From Thalassococcus halodurans (lineage in GTDB: Bacteria; Pseudomonadota; Alphaproteobacteria; Rhodobacterales; Rhodobacteraceae): a stretch of DNA of 56,200 bases. A model generated the notes under the pieces. That model did no database searches. It was not told the origin of the DNA and saw only the letters and a list, made by a program, of their open reading frames with translations. The stretch lies in the NCBI RefSeq assembly GCF_900108225.1, contig NZ_FNUZ01000010.1:1-56200 (forward strand), in the 5' to 3' direction. Positions 17,537-25,723 of this stretch are shown here, piece by piece. The first letter of the stretch is position 1. The number at the start of each line of letters is the position of its first letter. The position numbers were made by a program, and so were the translations under genes.

Positions 17537-18517
17537 ATGTCGAACCTCGTCACTATTTTCGGCGGCTCAGGCTTTGTCGGCCGGTACATCGCACGACGTA
17601 TGGCCAAAGAAGGTTGGCGTGTCCGCGTTGCGGTGCGTCGCCCCAATGATGCGTTGTTCGTGCGCCCCTACGGCGTTGTCGGTCAGGTCGAACCGGTGTT
17701 CTGCAACATCCGCGATGACGAATCGGTTCGTGCGGTCACCAAAGGCGCAGACGTGGTTGTGAACTGCGTGGGCGTTCTTGCGGAAGACGGCAAGAACACC
17801 TTTGATGCGGTTCAGGCGGAAGGCGCGGGTCGTGTCGCCCGTATTGCGGCTGAAGAATCGGTTCAGCGCATGGTCCAGATTTCGGCGATCGGCGCCGATG
17901 CGGACAGCGATAGCGAATACGCCCAGTCCAAAGCCGAAGGTGAAGAGGCCGTGTTGGCCGCCTTCCCGACGGCCATGATCCTGCGTCCGTCTATTGTGTT
18001 CGGTCCGGAAGACGAATTCTTCAACCGTTTCGCCAGCATGACCCGTTTCGGTCCGATCCTGCCCGTCGTGGGCGCGGACACAAAATTCCAGCCGGTCTAT
18101 GTGGATGACGTGGCTCAGGCCGCAGTCAAAGGCATTCTTGGTCAGGCCGAGCCCGGCATCTACGAACTGGGCGGCCCCGACGTGCGTACGTTCCGCGAAT
18201 TGATGACAGAAATGCTGTCTGTCATCCACCGCAAGCGGTTGGTGCTGAACATCCCGTTCTTTGCGGCGGGCATTATGGCCAAGCTGATGGAGCTGGGTCA
18301 GACAATCAGCCTTGGATTGGTTCCGGCACAGCTGACAACGGATCAGGTGGCCAACCTGCGCAACGACAACGTTGTGTCCGAGGGCGCCAAAACGCTGGCT
18401 GATCTGGGGATCGAGCCGACAACAATAGCGTCGGTTCTGCCGTCCTATCTGTGGCGCTTCCGCCCGTCGGGCCAGTACTACGACATCACAGAATCCGCGA
18501 AAACCTTGCGCAACTAA
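17537..18517 (+). CDS. Complex I NDUFA9-like NAD(P)-binding protein
   Basis: 326 residues of the extended/atypical short-chain dehydrogenase fold. The N-terminal Rossmann loop is GGSGFVGR at 9-16. There is a VNCVGVL strand and IGADADSDSEYAQSKAEGE, with the YxxxK-like pair of this group. The C-terminal part carries YELGGPDVRTFRELM. Homologues are the NDUFA9 accessory subunit of respiratory complex I, and alphaproteobacteria carry close relatives. It probably binds NADPH as a structural cofactor rather than acting as an enzyme. Single gene with its own terminator. Confidence 0.88.
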   Translation: MSNLVTIFGGSGFVGRYIARRMAKEGWRVRVAVRRPNDALFVRPYGVVGQVEPVFCNIRDDESVRAVTKGADVVVNCVGVLAEDGKNTFDAVQAEGAGRVARIAAEESVQRMVQISAIGADADSDSEYAQSKAEGEEAVLAAFPTAMILRPSIVFGPEDEFFNRFASMTRFGPILPVVGADTKFQPVYVDDVAQAAVKGILGQAEPGIYELGGPDVRTFRELMTEMLSVIHRKRLVLNIPFFAAGIMAKLMELGQTISLGLVPAQLTTDQVANLRNDNVVSEGAKTLADLGIEPTTIASVLPSYLWRFRPSGQYYDITESAKTLRN

Positions 18518-18542
18518 GCCAAGGTTTCACGAACTAAGATCA

Positions 18543-18568
18543 GCGCGGCCTTCTGGGCCGCGTTTTTC
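18543..18568 (+). terminator. Intrinsic terminator of the NDUFA9-like gene
   Basis: Stem CGCGGCC / GGCCGCG with a small loop, followed at once by TTTTT. It lies 26 bases after the stop codon and before the convergent gene ending at 18574. Confidence 0.88.
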
Positions 18569-18573
18569 GTTTC

Positions 18574-18831
18574 TCAGGCGTTTTTCAGGCCTTTGAATAG
18601 GGGGCGGTTCCGGCAGTACTCCGGCGTGTCATTCTGCGGCACAGGCATTGCGTCCAACCAGCGTTCGCAGGTGCAAGGATGGGAACATCCAGTGCAGGCC
18701 AGAACAGCGTCCGAAATTTCGTCAAAGTTGATGTCGCCGCGCAAAGCACGCTCTTCCAGATCGATGCCCAGTTTCGAGGCCATCAGGTCCACCAGACGGG
18801 CGTGCTTCTTCAGTGTTTCTCGTCCAATCAT
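18574..18831 (-). CDS. DUF6455-type small cysteine-rich protein
   Basis: 85 residues from the ATG at 18831, selected for its ribosome site AAGGGA at 6 bases; a longer start at 18855 lacks one. The N-terminal half is helical (LKKHARLVDLMASKLGIDLE). The C-terminal half has four cysteines in CTGCSHPCTCERWL, then EYCRN. Such a cluster could bind zinc or an iron-sulfur cluster. The family is widespread in Rhodobacterales and uncharacterised as far as I know. Single-gene unit. Confidence 0.8.
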   Translation of the reverse strand: MIGRETLKKHARLVDLMASKLGIDLEERALRGDINFDEISDAVLACTGCSHPCTCERWLDAMPVPQNDTPEYCRNRPLFKGLKNA

Positions 18832-18907
18832 GTCGCATCCCTTCGTGTCATACACGGGCAGGATGCCGTAGCGCCCCCTTAGGCGCTTTGACTCAGATCA
18901 AGGGGTC

Positions 18908-19645
18908 TTACAGCGCGCTGGCCGCTTTGCGCACCGTGTTGATGCGGTCCTTGTTAGGGGGGTGTGTGCCGAGGAACTTGTTGCCGGGATCGGGCAGGCG
19001 GGTAAAGAACTCGGCCCCGCGGATTGGGTCATAGCCTGCACGTGCGGTGATCCGCGTGCCAAGGCCGTCCGCCTCCAGCTCGAAATCCTTGGAATAGCTG
19101 CGCGCGCCAATCGCTGCGCCGAATTCTTCGGCCGAACGTACGCTGGACGCGCTGGCACCCGACATGGCCGCAAGGCCCGAGAAGATCACAGCGCCCACGG
19201 CGGCGTTCTGCTGCGTACGTTGCAGGTGACCCAGAATGTGGTGGGCGGCTTCGTGACCCATGACAAACGCCATTTCATCCTTGTTCCGGACTGATGCGAT
19301 CAGGGCAAGGTTGAAGGCAAGGATCGGTCGTCCTTGGCGGTCGATGGTCTGGAATGCGTTCGGGGCCTGATTGGGGCGGTCATCGACGACGATGTTGAAA
19401 TCACAGTTCGCACGCGGCGCAAGGCGGCGGCATTCCGCTTCGGCCACGGGCTCTACCGTTTCGACCACGGTGATAAAGTTCCGCGCGGCAGTGCTGGCAC
19501 GTTGCTGGATTTCTGCCTTGGTCGGTTCGGGCTGCGTTTGCACCGGCTTCGTCTGGGCAGGCGGCGTCGGGTTCGGAGCCGGAAAATCGGCCGCGGTACA
19601 GGCGCTTAGCGCAAGAAGAACCAGAACTGGGATCAGGCGGTACAT
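18908..19645 (-). CDS. M48-family metalloprotease, lipoprotein
   Basis: 245 residues from the ATG at 19645, which has GGAG at 6 bases; the upstream ATG at 19666 is less likely. Lipobox LSAC puts the lipidated cysteine at residue 16. The catalytic zinc motif HEAAH is at 131-135 and the third ligand is in ELEADG at 189-194. The layout and size match the periplasmic YggG/LoiP group of Ste24-like proteases, which degrade misfolded outer-membrane or periplasmic proteins. Pro/Gln-rich linker at 24-42. Stands alone. Confidence 0.9.
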   Translation of the reverse strand: MYRLIPVLVLLALSACTAADFPAPNPTPPAQTKPVQTQPEPTKAEIQQRASTAARNFITVVETVEPVAEAECRRLAPRANCDFNIVVDDRPNQAPNAFQTIDRQGRPILAFNLALIASVRNKDEMAFVMGHEAAHHILGHLQRTQQNAAVGAVIFSGLAAMSGASASSVRSAEEFGAAIGARSYSKDFELEADGLGTRITARAGYDPIRGAEFFTRLPDPGNKFLGTHPPNKDRINTVRKAASAL

Positions 19646-19741
19646 GACATCTCCGAAATTTGTCATGGTTGAAATTAAGCGCAGTTCGCGTTGGCCGCTA
19701 GCCCCTTATAGGCGGTTTGGAAAGCGGGCCAGAGCGCCTAT

Positions 19742-20137
19742 ATGTTGCGTATGACCAGACCATTGAAAGTCTTGTATAACGATACTTGCCCGATTTGTTC
19801 ACGCGAAGTCGACATGTACAAGAGCATGACAGACGCGGAACACGGGAATGTCACCTATTGTGGGCTAAGCACCGCCACATACGCCGACTACGGCCTAAGT
19901 GCCGATGACGCCGCGCGGCGGTTTTATGTTGTCAGCGACGGGCAGCTTGTGTCCGGTATGGATGCCTTCCGCATGCTTTGGCGGCAGTCTTCGAAAACCA
20001 GATGGATGGCGACTGTCACGGGCCTGCCTGTGCTGCGACAACTGACCGGCCTACTTTACGATCATGGCGCAGCTCCGATCCTTTTTGCGATGCACAAGCG
20101 CAGGGAAAGACTAGGCAAATCGGAAAAGCAGGGCTAA
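19742..20137 (+). CDS. DCC-family thiol-disulfide oxidoreductase-like protein (DUF393)
   Basis: 131 residues. The family signature is intact: VLYNDTCPICSREVDMYK, with the CxxC pair at residues 16 and 19. The rest (MDAFRMLWRQ, then LTGLLYDHGA) is typical of the family. An ATG at 19751 would shorten it by three residues and is equally possible. The CxxC suggests a redox role in the cytoplasm, but substrates of this family are unknown. A small unknown gene follows 9 bases later and is probably co-transcribed. Confidence 0.87.
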   Translation: MLRMTRPLKVLYNDTCPICSREVDMYKSMTDAEHGNVTYCGLSTATYADYGLSADDAARRFYVVSDGQLVSGMDAFRMLWRQSSKTRWMATVTGLPVLRQLTGLLYDHGAAPILFAMHKRRERLGKSEKQG

Positions 20138-20146
20138 CCTGAGTTC

Positions 20147-20383
20147 ATGTTCAGCATCGAGCACGAATTTGACTCAACCGTTGTGACTCTTGTGGATGAA
20201 GGCGACGCCCCTCTCCAAGAGGATGTGATCGTCAACACATTCGAAGAGTGCATCACAATCGAACAATATGACCCGCGTACAGACAGGACGATGATGATCA
20301 CCCTGTCGATTTCGCAGATGCGCGATCTGGCAGCGGCGATTGCCCTGCCCGAAGGCGTCTACACCCGAACGGACGACGACTAA
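20147..20383 (+). CDS. Small conserved-looking protein of unknown function
   Basis: 78 acidic residues, no signal peptide, predicted beta strands (TVVTLVDEGD, VIVNTFEECITIEQY) then a helix (ISQMRDLAAAIALPEGVY). It follows the DUF393 gene by 9 bases and its stop overlaps the stop of the convergent DUF167 gene by 4 bases. Good coding character without frameshift supports a real gene; function unknown. Confidence 0.65.
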   Translation: MFSIEHEFDSTVVTLVDEGDAPLQEDVIVNTFEECITIEQYDPRTDRTMMITLSISQMRDLAAAIALPEGVYTRTDDD

Positions 20384-20640
20384 CGCAGGTCGACGCGAAA
20401 CCGTTTATCGCGGGACGTATCACCCGACACCAGAACCAGTCGCGACGGGGCAATGCCGATTGCCTTGGCCAGCAATTTGCGCACGGCCGTATTGGCCTTG
20501 CCGTTTTCCGGAACAGTGGTGACATAGACTCGGATCTGTTCGCCCTCGGCCTCAATCCGGTTCTTCGACGCGCGGGGTGTCACGCGGACGGTGAATTCGG
20601 TGCCATCAAGGGCAAGCTGACTGAGATCAGGATGCGACAT
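20380..20640 (-). CDS. DUF167 (YggU-type) family protein
   Basis: 86 residues from the ATG at 20640; the longer open frame upstream encodes no family sequence. Signature DUF167 features are present: FTVRVTPRASKNRIE, then IRVYVTTVPENGKAN, AVRKLLAKAIGI and LVLVSGDTSRDKRFRV. Bacterial homologues such as E. coli YggU have known structures but no assigned reaction. Convergent with the small gene at 20147, with a 4-base overlap of stops. Confidence 0.88.
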   Translation of the reverse strand: MSHPDLSQLALDGTEFTVRVTPRASKNRIEAEGEQIRVYVTTVPENGKANTAVRKLLAKAIGIAPSRLVLVSGDTSRDKRFRVDLR

Positions 20641-20739
20641 ACCCCCGTTTATACAGAGCTTTTTTGTCAGAAATAGTATCCAGCGGTTGAAACTTGGCCC
20701 CGCTGCGCAGAAATAGAGGGCATCAATCGGAGACACCGC

Positions 20740-21318
20740 ATGCCCACACCCAATCCCCAAGCCCTCGAGTTCCTACTGTCGCGTCGTTCGCGCCCTGCCA
20801 AAACTCTGAAGGCACCGGGGCCGGATGCGGATGCGCTGATGCCGATCCTGACCGCTGCCGCCCGCACACCGGATCATGGCAAGCTGGAGCCATGGCGCTT
20901 TATTGTGTTGCAGGGCGATGCGCTGACCCGTCTGGCTGGCGTTGCCAAAGAACGCGGCGCGGCGCTGGGCTTGGATGAGGACAAGATCGCCAAAGGCCAC
21001 GACCAGTTCGCCAACAGCCCCATGTGCGTGGCGGTGATCGAAGTGCAGAAAGACGCGCCGAAAATCCCGCCGCTTGAGCAGACCTATTCTGCAGGCGCCG
21101 TTTGTCTGGCGCTTTTGAACGCGGCGCTGGCCGCTGGCTGGGGTGCGAACTGGCTGTCTGGTTGGGTCAGCCATGATCGCGGTTTCATGACAGATGCGCT
21201 GGGCTTGGCGGACAACGAACGTGTCGCGGGCTTCATCCACATCGGCACGGAAACCAGCACCCCGCCCGAGCGTCCGCGCCCTGATCTGGACGCGATCACC
21301 ACTTGGGTCGACGCATGA
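20740..21318 (+). CDS. Nitroreductase-family flavoprotein (YdjA-like)
   Basis: 192 residues with the FMN-site opening FLLSRRSRPAKTL and AARTPDHGKLEPWRFIV, then a conserved QTYSAGAVCLALLNAALAAG helix and GFIHIGTE near the end. The short length and SRRS/HGKLEPWRF pattern match the minimal YdjA group, which binds FMN as a dimer and reduces nitro or quinone substrates using NAD(P)H. True substrate unknown. GGAG lies 7 bases before the ATG. The next gene starts inside its stop (ATGA), so they are coupled. Confidence 0.88.
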   Translation: MPTPNPQALEFLLSRRSRPAKTLKAPGPDADALMPILTAAARTPDHGKLEPWRFIVLQGDALTRLAGVAKERGAALGLDEDKIAKGHDQFANSPMCVAVIEVQKDAPKIPPLEQTYSAGAVCLALLNAALAAGWGANWLSGWVSHDRGFMTDALGLADNERVAGFIHIGTETSTPPERPRPDLDAITTWVDA

Positions 21319-22019
21319 TCATTTCCGCTTTCTCCAAAACGCTGGGCCAGCTAGGCGACCCGCGTTTCCGCCGTGTTCTATTACTGGGCATCGGCTGCGC
21401 CCTGCTGCTTTTGGGCGTGATCTACGCGGTATTCGTGACGTTAGTGGGGTGGTTCACGCCTGACGTTGTCACCCTGCCGCTGGTGGGCGAGGTCCGCTGG
21501 ATCGACGACCTGACCAGCTGGGGATCCGCCATTCTGATGTTTGTGCTGTCGATCTTCCTGATGGTGCCGGTGGCCTCGGCCATGACGGGTATCTTCGTTG
21601 AAGACGTGGCACAGGCGGTCGAAGATAAACACTACCCAAGCCTGCCGGCCGCGCAGAAGGTTTCTCTGTCTGACACGCTGCGCGATACGGGCGTATTTTT
21701 GGGCGTTCTGATCGGGGCCAACATCGTGGCGCTGATCCTGTATATTTTCTTCAGTCCGTTCGCCCTGTTCATCTTCTGGGGGCTGAACGGTTTCCTGCTG
21801 GGCCGTGAATATTTCACTATGGCCGCCATGCGCCGTGTTGGCCGGGCCGAAGCCAAAGCCATGCGCCGCCGTCACATGCCCACGATCTGGGCCGCTGGTA
21901 CCTTGATGGCGATGCCGCTTTCGGTTCCGCTGATCAACCTTGTGATCCCGATCCTAGGCGCGGCCACCTTTACCCATTTGTTCCACCAACTGCGTCGGAA
22001 GACCGGTTCAGGTTATTGA
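21315..22019 (+). CDS. EI24/CysZ-like integral membrane protein
   Basis: 234 residues from the ATG at 21315, which overlaps the nitroreductase stop as ATGA. At least four hydrophobic segments are visible (VLLLGIGCALLLLGVIYAVF; ILMFVLSIFLMVPVASAM; GVLIGANIVALILYIFF; a C-terminal pair). The G-L-N-G-F-L-L-G-R-E-Y-F pattern and the ARRVGR-like basic stretch fit the EI24 family, to which the sulfate permease CysZ belongs. Transport of sulfate is not shown by context here. Its last 50 bases overlap the 3' end of the convergent gene at 21970. Confidence 0.8.
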   Translation: MIISAFSKTLGQLGDPRFRRVLLLGIGCALLLLGVIYAVFVTLVGWFTPDVVTLPLVGEVRWIDDLTSWGSAILMFVLSIFLMVPVASAMTGIFVEDVAQAVEDKHYPSLPAAQKVSLSDTLRDTGVFLGVLIGANIVALILYIFFSPFALFIFWGLNGFLLGREYFTMAAMRRVGRAEAKAMRRRHMPTIWAAGTLMAMPLSVPLINLVIPILGAATFTHLFHQLRRKTGSGY

Positions 22020-22269
22020 ACCAGTCGAAATCCTCGATAGTGATCATCCCTGTGATGATGATCGTCGCGATGATCGCCCAAAGAACAAAGGAAATAAGCG
22101 TGGTGATCCAGGCTTTTTTCTTGAGGTTATGCACCTCGGGCGATCCCGCATGGGTGCCGGGAACAACTTCACCTACATCGCCTTGCGTCTGAAGACGGAA
22201 CGGAATGACCACCAAAAAGGTCATGAACCAGATTACCGAATATAGGACGAGTCCGGATGTAATCCCCAT
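21970..22269 (-). CDS. DUF1467 small membrane protein
   Basis: 99 residues with two membrane segments (LVLYSVIWFMTFLVVIPF and TLISFVLWAIIATIIITG). Between them is the conserved RLQTQGDVGEVVPGTHAGSP, diagnostic of DUF1467 in alphaproteobacteria. Function unknown. It sits 60 bases behind the methylmalonyl-CoA epimerase gene on the same strand, a pairing often seen in this group, so the two are probably one operon. Its 3' end runs 50 bases into the convergent EI24 gene. Confidence 0.87.
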   Translation of the reverse strand: MGITSGLVLYSVIWFMTFLVVIPFRLQTQGDVGEVVPGTHAGSPEVHNLKKKAWITTLISFVLWAIIATIIITGMITIEDFDWFNNLNRSSDAVGGTNG

Positions 22270-22329
22270 GTGGGCCTCTTTCAGTCAGTGACGATGGCGG
22301 ACGCGCGTGCCCGCCACCCCATACCTGTG

Positions 22330-22734
22330 TCAGACTTGCTCAAGTTCAACAAGGCAGCCGTTGAAATCCTTCGGGTGCAGGAACAAAACCGGCTTGCCGT
22401 GTGCGCCGATCTTGGGTTCGCCTGTGCCCAGAACGCGGGCACCTGTTTCTTTCAGGTGGTCGCGCGCCGCGATGATGTCGTCGACTTCATAGCAAACGTG
22501 GTGGATGCCGCCCGACGGGTTCTTTTCCAGAAAGCCGTTGATCGGGCTGTTGTCGCCCAAGGGGTACAGCAGTTCGATCTTGGTATTGGGAAGTTCGATG
22601 AAAATGACGGTCACGCCGTGATCCGGTTCATCCTGCGGCTCGCCGACTTTGGCACCCAGTGCGGTGCGGTACTGATTGGCGGCTGCTTCCAGATCAGGAA
22701 CAGCGATGGCGACGTGGTTCAAACGACCGATCAT
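22330..22734 (-). CDS. mce: Methylmalonyl-CoA epimerase
   Basis: 134 residues from the ATG at 22734, behind a strong AGGAGGAG site. The VOC fold is clear: LNHVAIAVPDLEAAANQYR, GVTVIFIELPNTKIELLYPL, GGIHHVCYEVDDI and FLHPKDFNGCLVELEQ. The metal ligands expected in the family are the His of LNHVA, the His of GGIHHV, and the Glu of LVELEQ. It converts (S)- to (R)-methylmalonyl-CoA in propionyl-CoA breakdown to succinyl-CoA. The mutase is not in the window. Confidence 0.93.
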   Translation of the reverse strand: MIGRLNHVAIAVPDLEAAANQYRTALGAKVGEPQDEPDHGVTVIFIELPNTKIELLYPLGDNSPINGFLEKNPSGGIHHVCYEVDDIIAARDHLKETGARVLGTGEPKIGAHGKPVLFLHPKDFNGCLVELEQV

Positions 22735-22874
22735 TTTATGGTCTCCTCCTAAATGCGTTGCGTGCTTATGACGTGGAACGTTGCCACAGGGCAAGCGACA
22801 CGGGGTCGCTGTTAACTTCACGTTAGCTGTGAATCGCCACTCTCCGAATCCATAGGCTGCCCAAGGAGAGTGAG

Positions 22875-23591
22875 ATGGACGACCTTAGAGTGAATGACGG
22901 ACTGCCACGCCCTACCGCCAGTCGCCCTCTGCTCGGGCTGACGGTTCTGGTGGTGGAAGACAGTCGCTTTGCCTGCGATGCAGTGCGGCTTTTGTGTATT
23001 CGCAGTGGCGCGCGTATCCGGCGTGCTGACTGCCTGAAATCGGCGCGACGACATCTTGAGGTCTACAGACCTTCGGTGATCATCGTGGATATGGGGCTGC
23101 CCGACGGATCGGGGGCCGATCTGCTGGCCGAATTGAAAGACGCCAAGCCGCGTGTTTCGGTGATTCTGGCCACCAGCGGTGATCCCTTTGCCGCAGAATG
23201 CGCCATCGCAGCGGGCGCGGACGGCTTCCTTGAAAAACCGATCAACAGCGTGGGCCTGTTCCAGCAGACCATTCTGAGCCACCTGCCCCCCGAACGCCGC
23301 CCACGCGTGCCGCGCTCGGTTCCGGATGAACGGATCAAACCCGACCCCATCGCCTATCGCGATGACATTGCCCACGCGGTCGAGGTGTTGGGCGAAGAGC
23401 AAACTGGCCAGACGCTGGACTATGTAAGCCGGTTCCTGTCGGGAGTGGCCCATAGCGCCGGCGACGCGCCCTTGGCCGATGCCGCCGACCGCCTGTTTCA
23501 GGCTCGGGTGTCCGGCGTGCCGGTTTCCAAAGCCCTGACGCAGGTCAGCGGATTGCTACATGACCGTCTAGAGGAAAAGATCGCAATCTAA
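22875..23591 (+). CDS. Response regulator with unknown C-terminal domain
   Basis: 238 residues. Residues about 21-135 are a receiver domain: acidic pair E28/D29 in LVVEDSRFA, phosphorylation site D72 in IIVDMGLPDGSG, the T/S100 position in ILATSGDP, and K121 in FLEKP. The C-terminal 100 residues are helical (VEVLGEEQTGQTLDYVSRFL, ALTQVSGLLHDRLEE) and do not look like a DNA-binding or GGDEF domain. No histidine kinase is adjacent. AAGGAG precedes the ATG and a strong terminator follows. Confidence 0.87.
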   Translation: MDDLRVNDGLPRPTASRPLLGLTVLVVEDSRFACDAVRLLCIRSGARIRRADCLKSARRHLEVYRPSVIIVDMGLPDGSGADLLAELKDAKPRVSVILATSGDPFAAECAIAAGADGFLEKPINSVGLFQQTILSHLPPERRPRVPRSVPDERIKPDPIAYRDDIAHAVEVLGEEQTGQTLDYVSRFLSGVAHSAGDAPLADAADRLFQARVSGVPVSKALTQVSGLLHDRLEEKIAI

Positions 23592-23599
23592 GGCCAACG

Positions 23600-23635
23600 A
23601 AAAAGGCCCGCGCCATCACAGCGCGGGCCTTTTCT
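23600..23635. terminator. Intrinsic terminator between response regulator and aspS
   Basis: Perfect 13-base arms, AAAAGGCCCGCGC and GCGCGGGCCTTTT, with a 7-base loop. A-run and T-run on opposite sides let it serve both convergent genes. Confidence 0.92.
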
Positions 23636-23654
23636 AAGTCTGCTATGCCGAAAC

Positions 23655-25436
23655 TTAGTCCTGCGGGATCACGCGCAGGCTCAGTTCCATCAGCTGGTCG
23701 CTGGCCGGTTCCGACGGTGCATTCATCATCAGGTCTTCGGCGCGCTGGTTCATCGGGAACATGATGACCTCGCGGATGTTCTGCTGATCAGCCAGCAGCA
23801 TCACGATGCGGTCGATACCAGCGGCACAGCCACCGTGCGGCGGGGCACCATAGTGGAATGCATTGAACAACGCGCCAAAACGGTTCTTCACCTCATCCGC
23901 GCCGTAGCCTGCGATTTCGAACGCCTTCAGCATAACCTCGGGCTTGTGGTTCCGGATCGCGCCGGACACCAGCTCGTAACCGTTACACGCCAGATCGTAC
24001 TGGAAACCTTTGACCTCAAGCGGGTCGCCGTTCAACGCGTCCATACCGCCCTGCGGCATCGAGAACGGGTTGTGTTCGAAGTCGATCTCGCCGGACTCTT
24101 CGTCTTTTTCGTAGATCGGGAAGTCGACGATCCAAGCAAAGGCAAAGCGGTCTTTTTCGGTCAGGCCCAGCTCTTCGCCGATCACGTTACGCGCCTTGCC
24201 CGCAACGGTTTCGAACGTCTTGGGCTTGCCACCCAAGAAGAAGGCCGCGTCACCGACGCCCAGACCCAACTGCTGGCGGATCGCCTCGGTGCGCTCGGGG
24301 CCGATGTTCTTGGCCAGCGGACCGGCGGCTTCCATACCGTCAGCACCTTCGCGCCAGAAGATATAGCCCATACCCGGCAGGCCTTCTTTCTGCGCGAACG
24401 CGTTCATGCGGTCACAGAATTTGCGGCTGCCACCTGTCGGCGCAGGGATCGCGCGGATTTCGGTGCCTTCCTGCTCAAGCAGCTTGGCAAAGATCGCGAA
24501 ACCGGAACCACGGAAGTGTTCGGACACAACCTGCATCTTGATCGGGTTGCGCAGGTCGGGCTTGTCCGAACCATACCACAACGCTGCATCGCGATAGGAA
24601 ATCTGCGGCCATTCCGACGGCGCATCCACTTTGCGGCCACCGCCGAATTCTTCGAAGATACCCGCCAGAACCGGAGAGATCGTGTCAAAGACGTCCTGCT
24701 GCTCGACAAAGCTCATTTCCATGTCGAGCTGGTAGAAGTCTGTCGGCGAACGGTCAGCGCGCGGGTCTTCGTCGCGGAAGCACGGCGCGATCTGGAAGTA
24801 TTTGTCAAAGCCCGACACCATGATCAGCTGTTTGAACTGCTGGGGCGCCTGGGGCAGGGCATAGAATTTGCCGGGGTGCAGGCGGGACGGCACAAGGAAG
24901 TCACGCGCACCTTCAGGCGACGATGCCGTGATGATCGGCGTCTGGAATTCGCGGAAACCTTTGTCCCACATGCGACGGCGGATCGACGAAACAACGTCCG
25001 AGCGCATCGTCATGTTCTTCTGCATCGCTTCGCGGCGCAGGTCGAGGTAACGATACCGCAGGCGCGTTTCCTCGGGGTATTCCTGATCACCGAAAACGAT
25101 CAGCGGCAGTTCGTCGGCAGCGCCCAGAACTTCCATATCGCGGATGAACACCTCAACCTCGCCCGTGGGCAGCTTGGGGTTCACCAGTTCGGGATCGCGC
25201 GCCTTAACGGTGCCGTCGATGCGGATACACCATTCCGAGCGGACCTTTTCCACCTCTGAGAAAACAGGGCTGTCCGGGTCACACAGCACCTGAGTGATGC
25301 CGTAATGGTCGCGCAGGTCGATGAAAAGAATGCCACCGTGGTCGCGGATGCGGTGCACCCAGCCAGACAGGCGGACGGTTTCGCCGACGTGGTCTTTGTT
25401 CAGTTCGACGCAGGTTTTGCTGCGGTAAGCGTGCAT
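23655..25436 (-). CDS. aspS: Aspartyl-tRNA synthetase
   Basis: 593 residues from the ATG at 25436, behind AAGGGG; the in-frame start at 25478 is not needed. N-terminal OB anticodon-binding domain ([20 protein letters not shown]), then class II catalytic core: the motif 2 region [19 protein letters not shown] and motif 3 [15 protein letters not shown], with the bacterial GAD insertion between. Length and layout are those of the bacterial type. It charges tRNA-Asp. Whether it also charges tRNA-Asn cannot be judged here. Single gene. Confidence 0.97.
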   Translation of the reverse strand: MHAYRSKTCVELNKDHVGETVRLSGWVHRIRDHGGILFIDLRDHYGITQVLCDPDSPVFSEVEKVRSEWCIRIDGTVKARDPELVNPKLPTGEVEVFIRDMEVLGAADELPLIVFGDQEYPEETRLRYRYLDLRREAMQKNMTMRSDVVSSIRRRMWDKGFREFQTPIITASSPEGARDFLVPSRLHPGKFYALPQAPQQFKQLIMVSGFDKYFQIAPCFRDEDPRADRSPTDFYQLDMEMSFVEQQDVFDTISPVLAGIFEEFGGGRKVDAPSEWPQISYRDAALWYGSDKPDLRNPIKMQVVSEHFRGSGFAIFAKLLEQEGTEIRAIPAPTGGSRKFCDRMNAFAQKEGLPGMGYIFWREGADGMEAAGPLAKNIGPERTEAIRQQLGLGVGDAAFFLGGKPKTFETVAGKARNVIGEELGLTEKDRFAFAWIVDFPIYEKDEESGEIDFEHNPFSMPQGGMDALNGDPLEVKGFQYDLACNGYELVSGAIRNHKPEVMLKAFEIAGYGADEVKNRFGALFNAFHYGAPPHGGCAAGIDRIVMLLADQQNIREVIMFPMNQRAEDLMMNAPSEPASDQLMELSLRVIPQD

Positions 25437-25723
25437 GATAGGGCCCCTTGGCGTGCCGAAGTTCAGCCGCCGATACACAGGTGATAGGACCGGAAGTCAA
25501 GCCAAACGCCCGTTTCGGGTGCGATATGGCCGGATTCGGGGCTGTTTTGCCGCTTGATTTCGGGGGTGTCGCGCTATCGTGGGAAACTATCGCGCGTTAT
25601 AGTCCGTAATAGCGTGGTTTCTGGGGTTGAACCCGAAGGCGCGATGTCTATAACGCACGACAATTTGCGCCTTGGTGCCATGCGCCAAAGCCGACTCACC
25701 CTTGCAGTCTTTGAGGTCCGCCC
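25437..25723. promoter_or_regulatory. Divergent promoter region of aspS and carB
   Basis: 287 bases with no credible gene. It must hold both divergent promoters. I see a short GGGTTGAACCC palindrome near 25622 and GAGGT as the carB ribosome site, but no recognisable pyrimidine attenuator, leader peptide or PyrR site. Confidence 0.4.
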
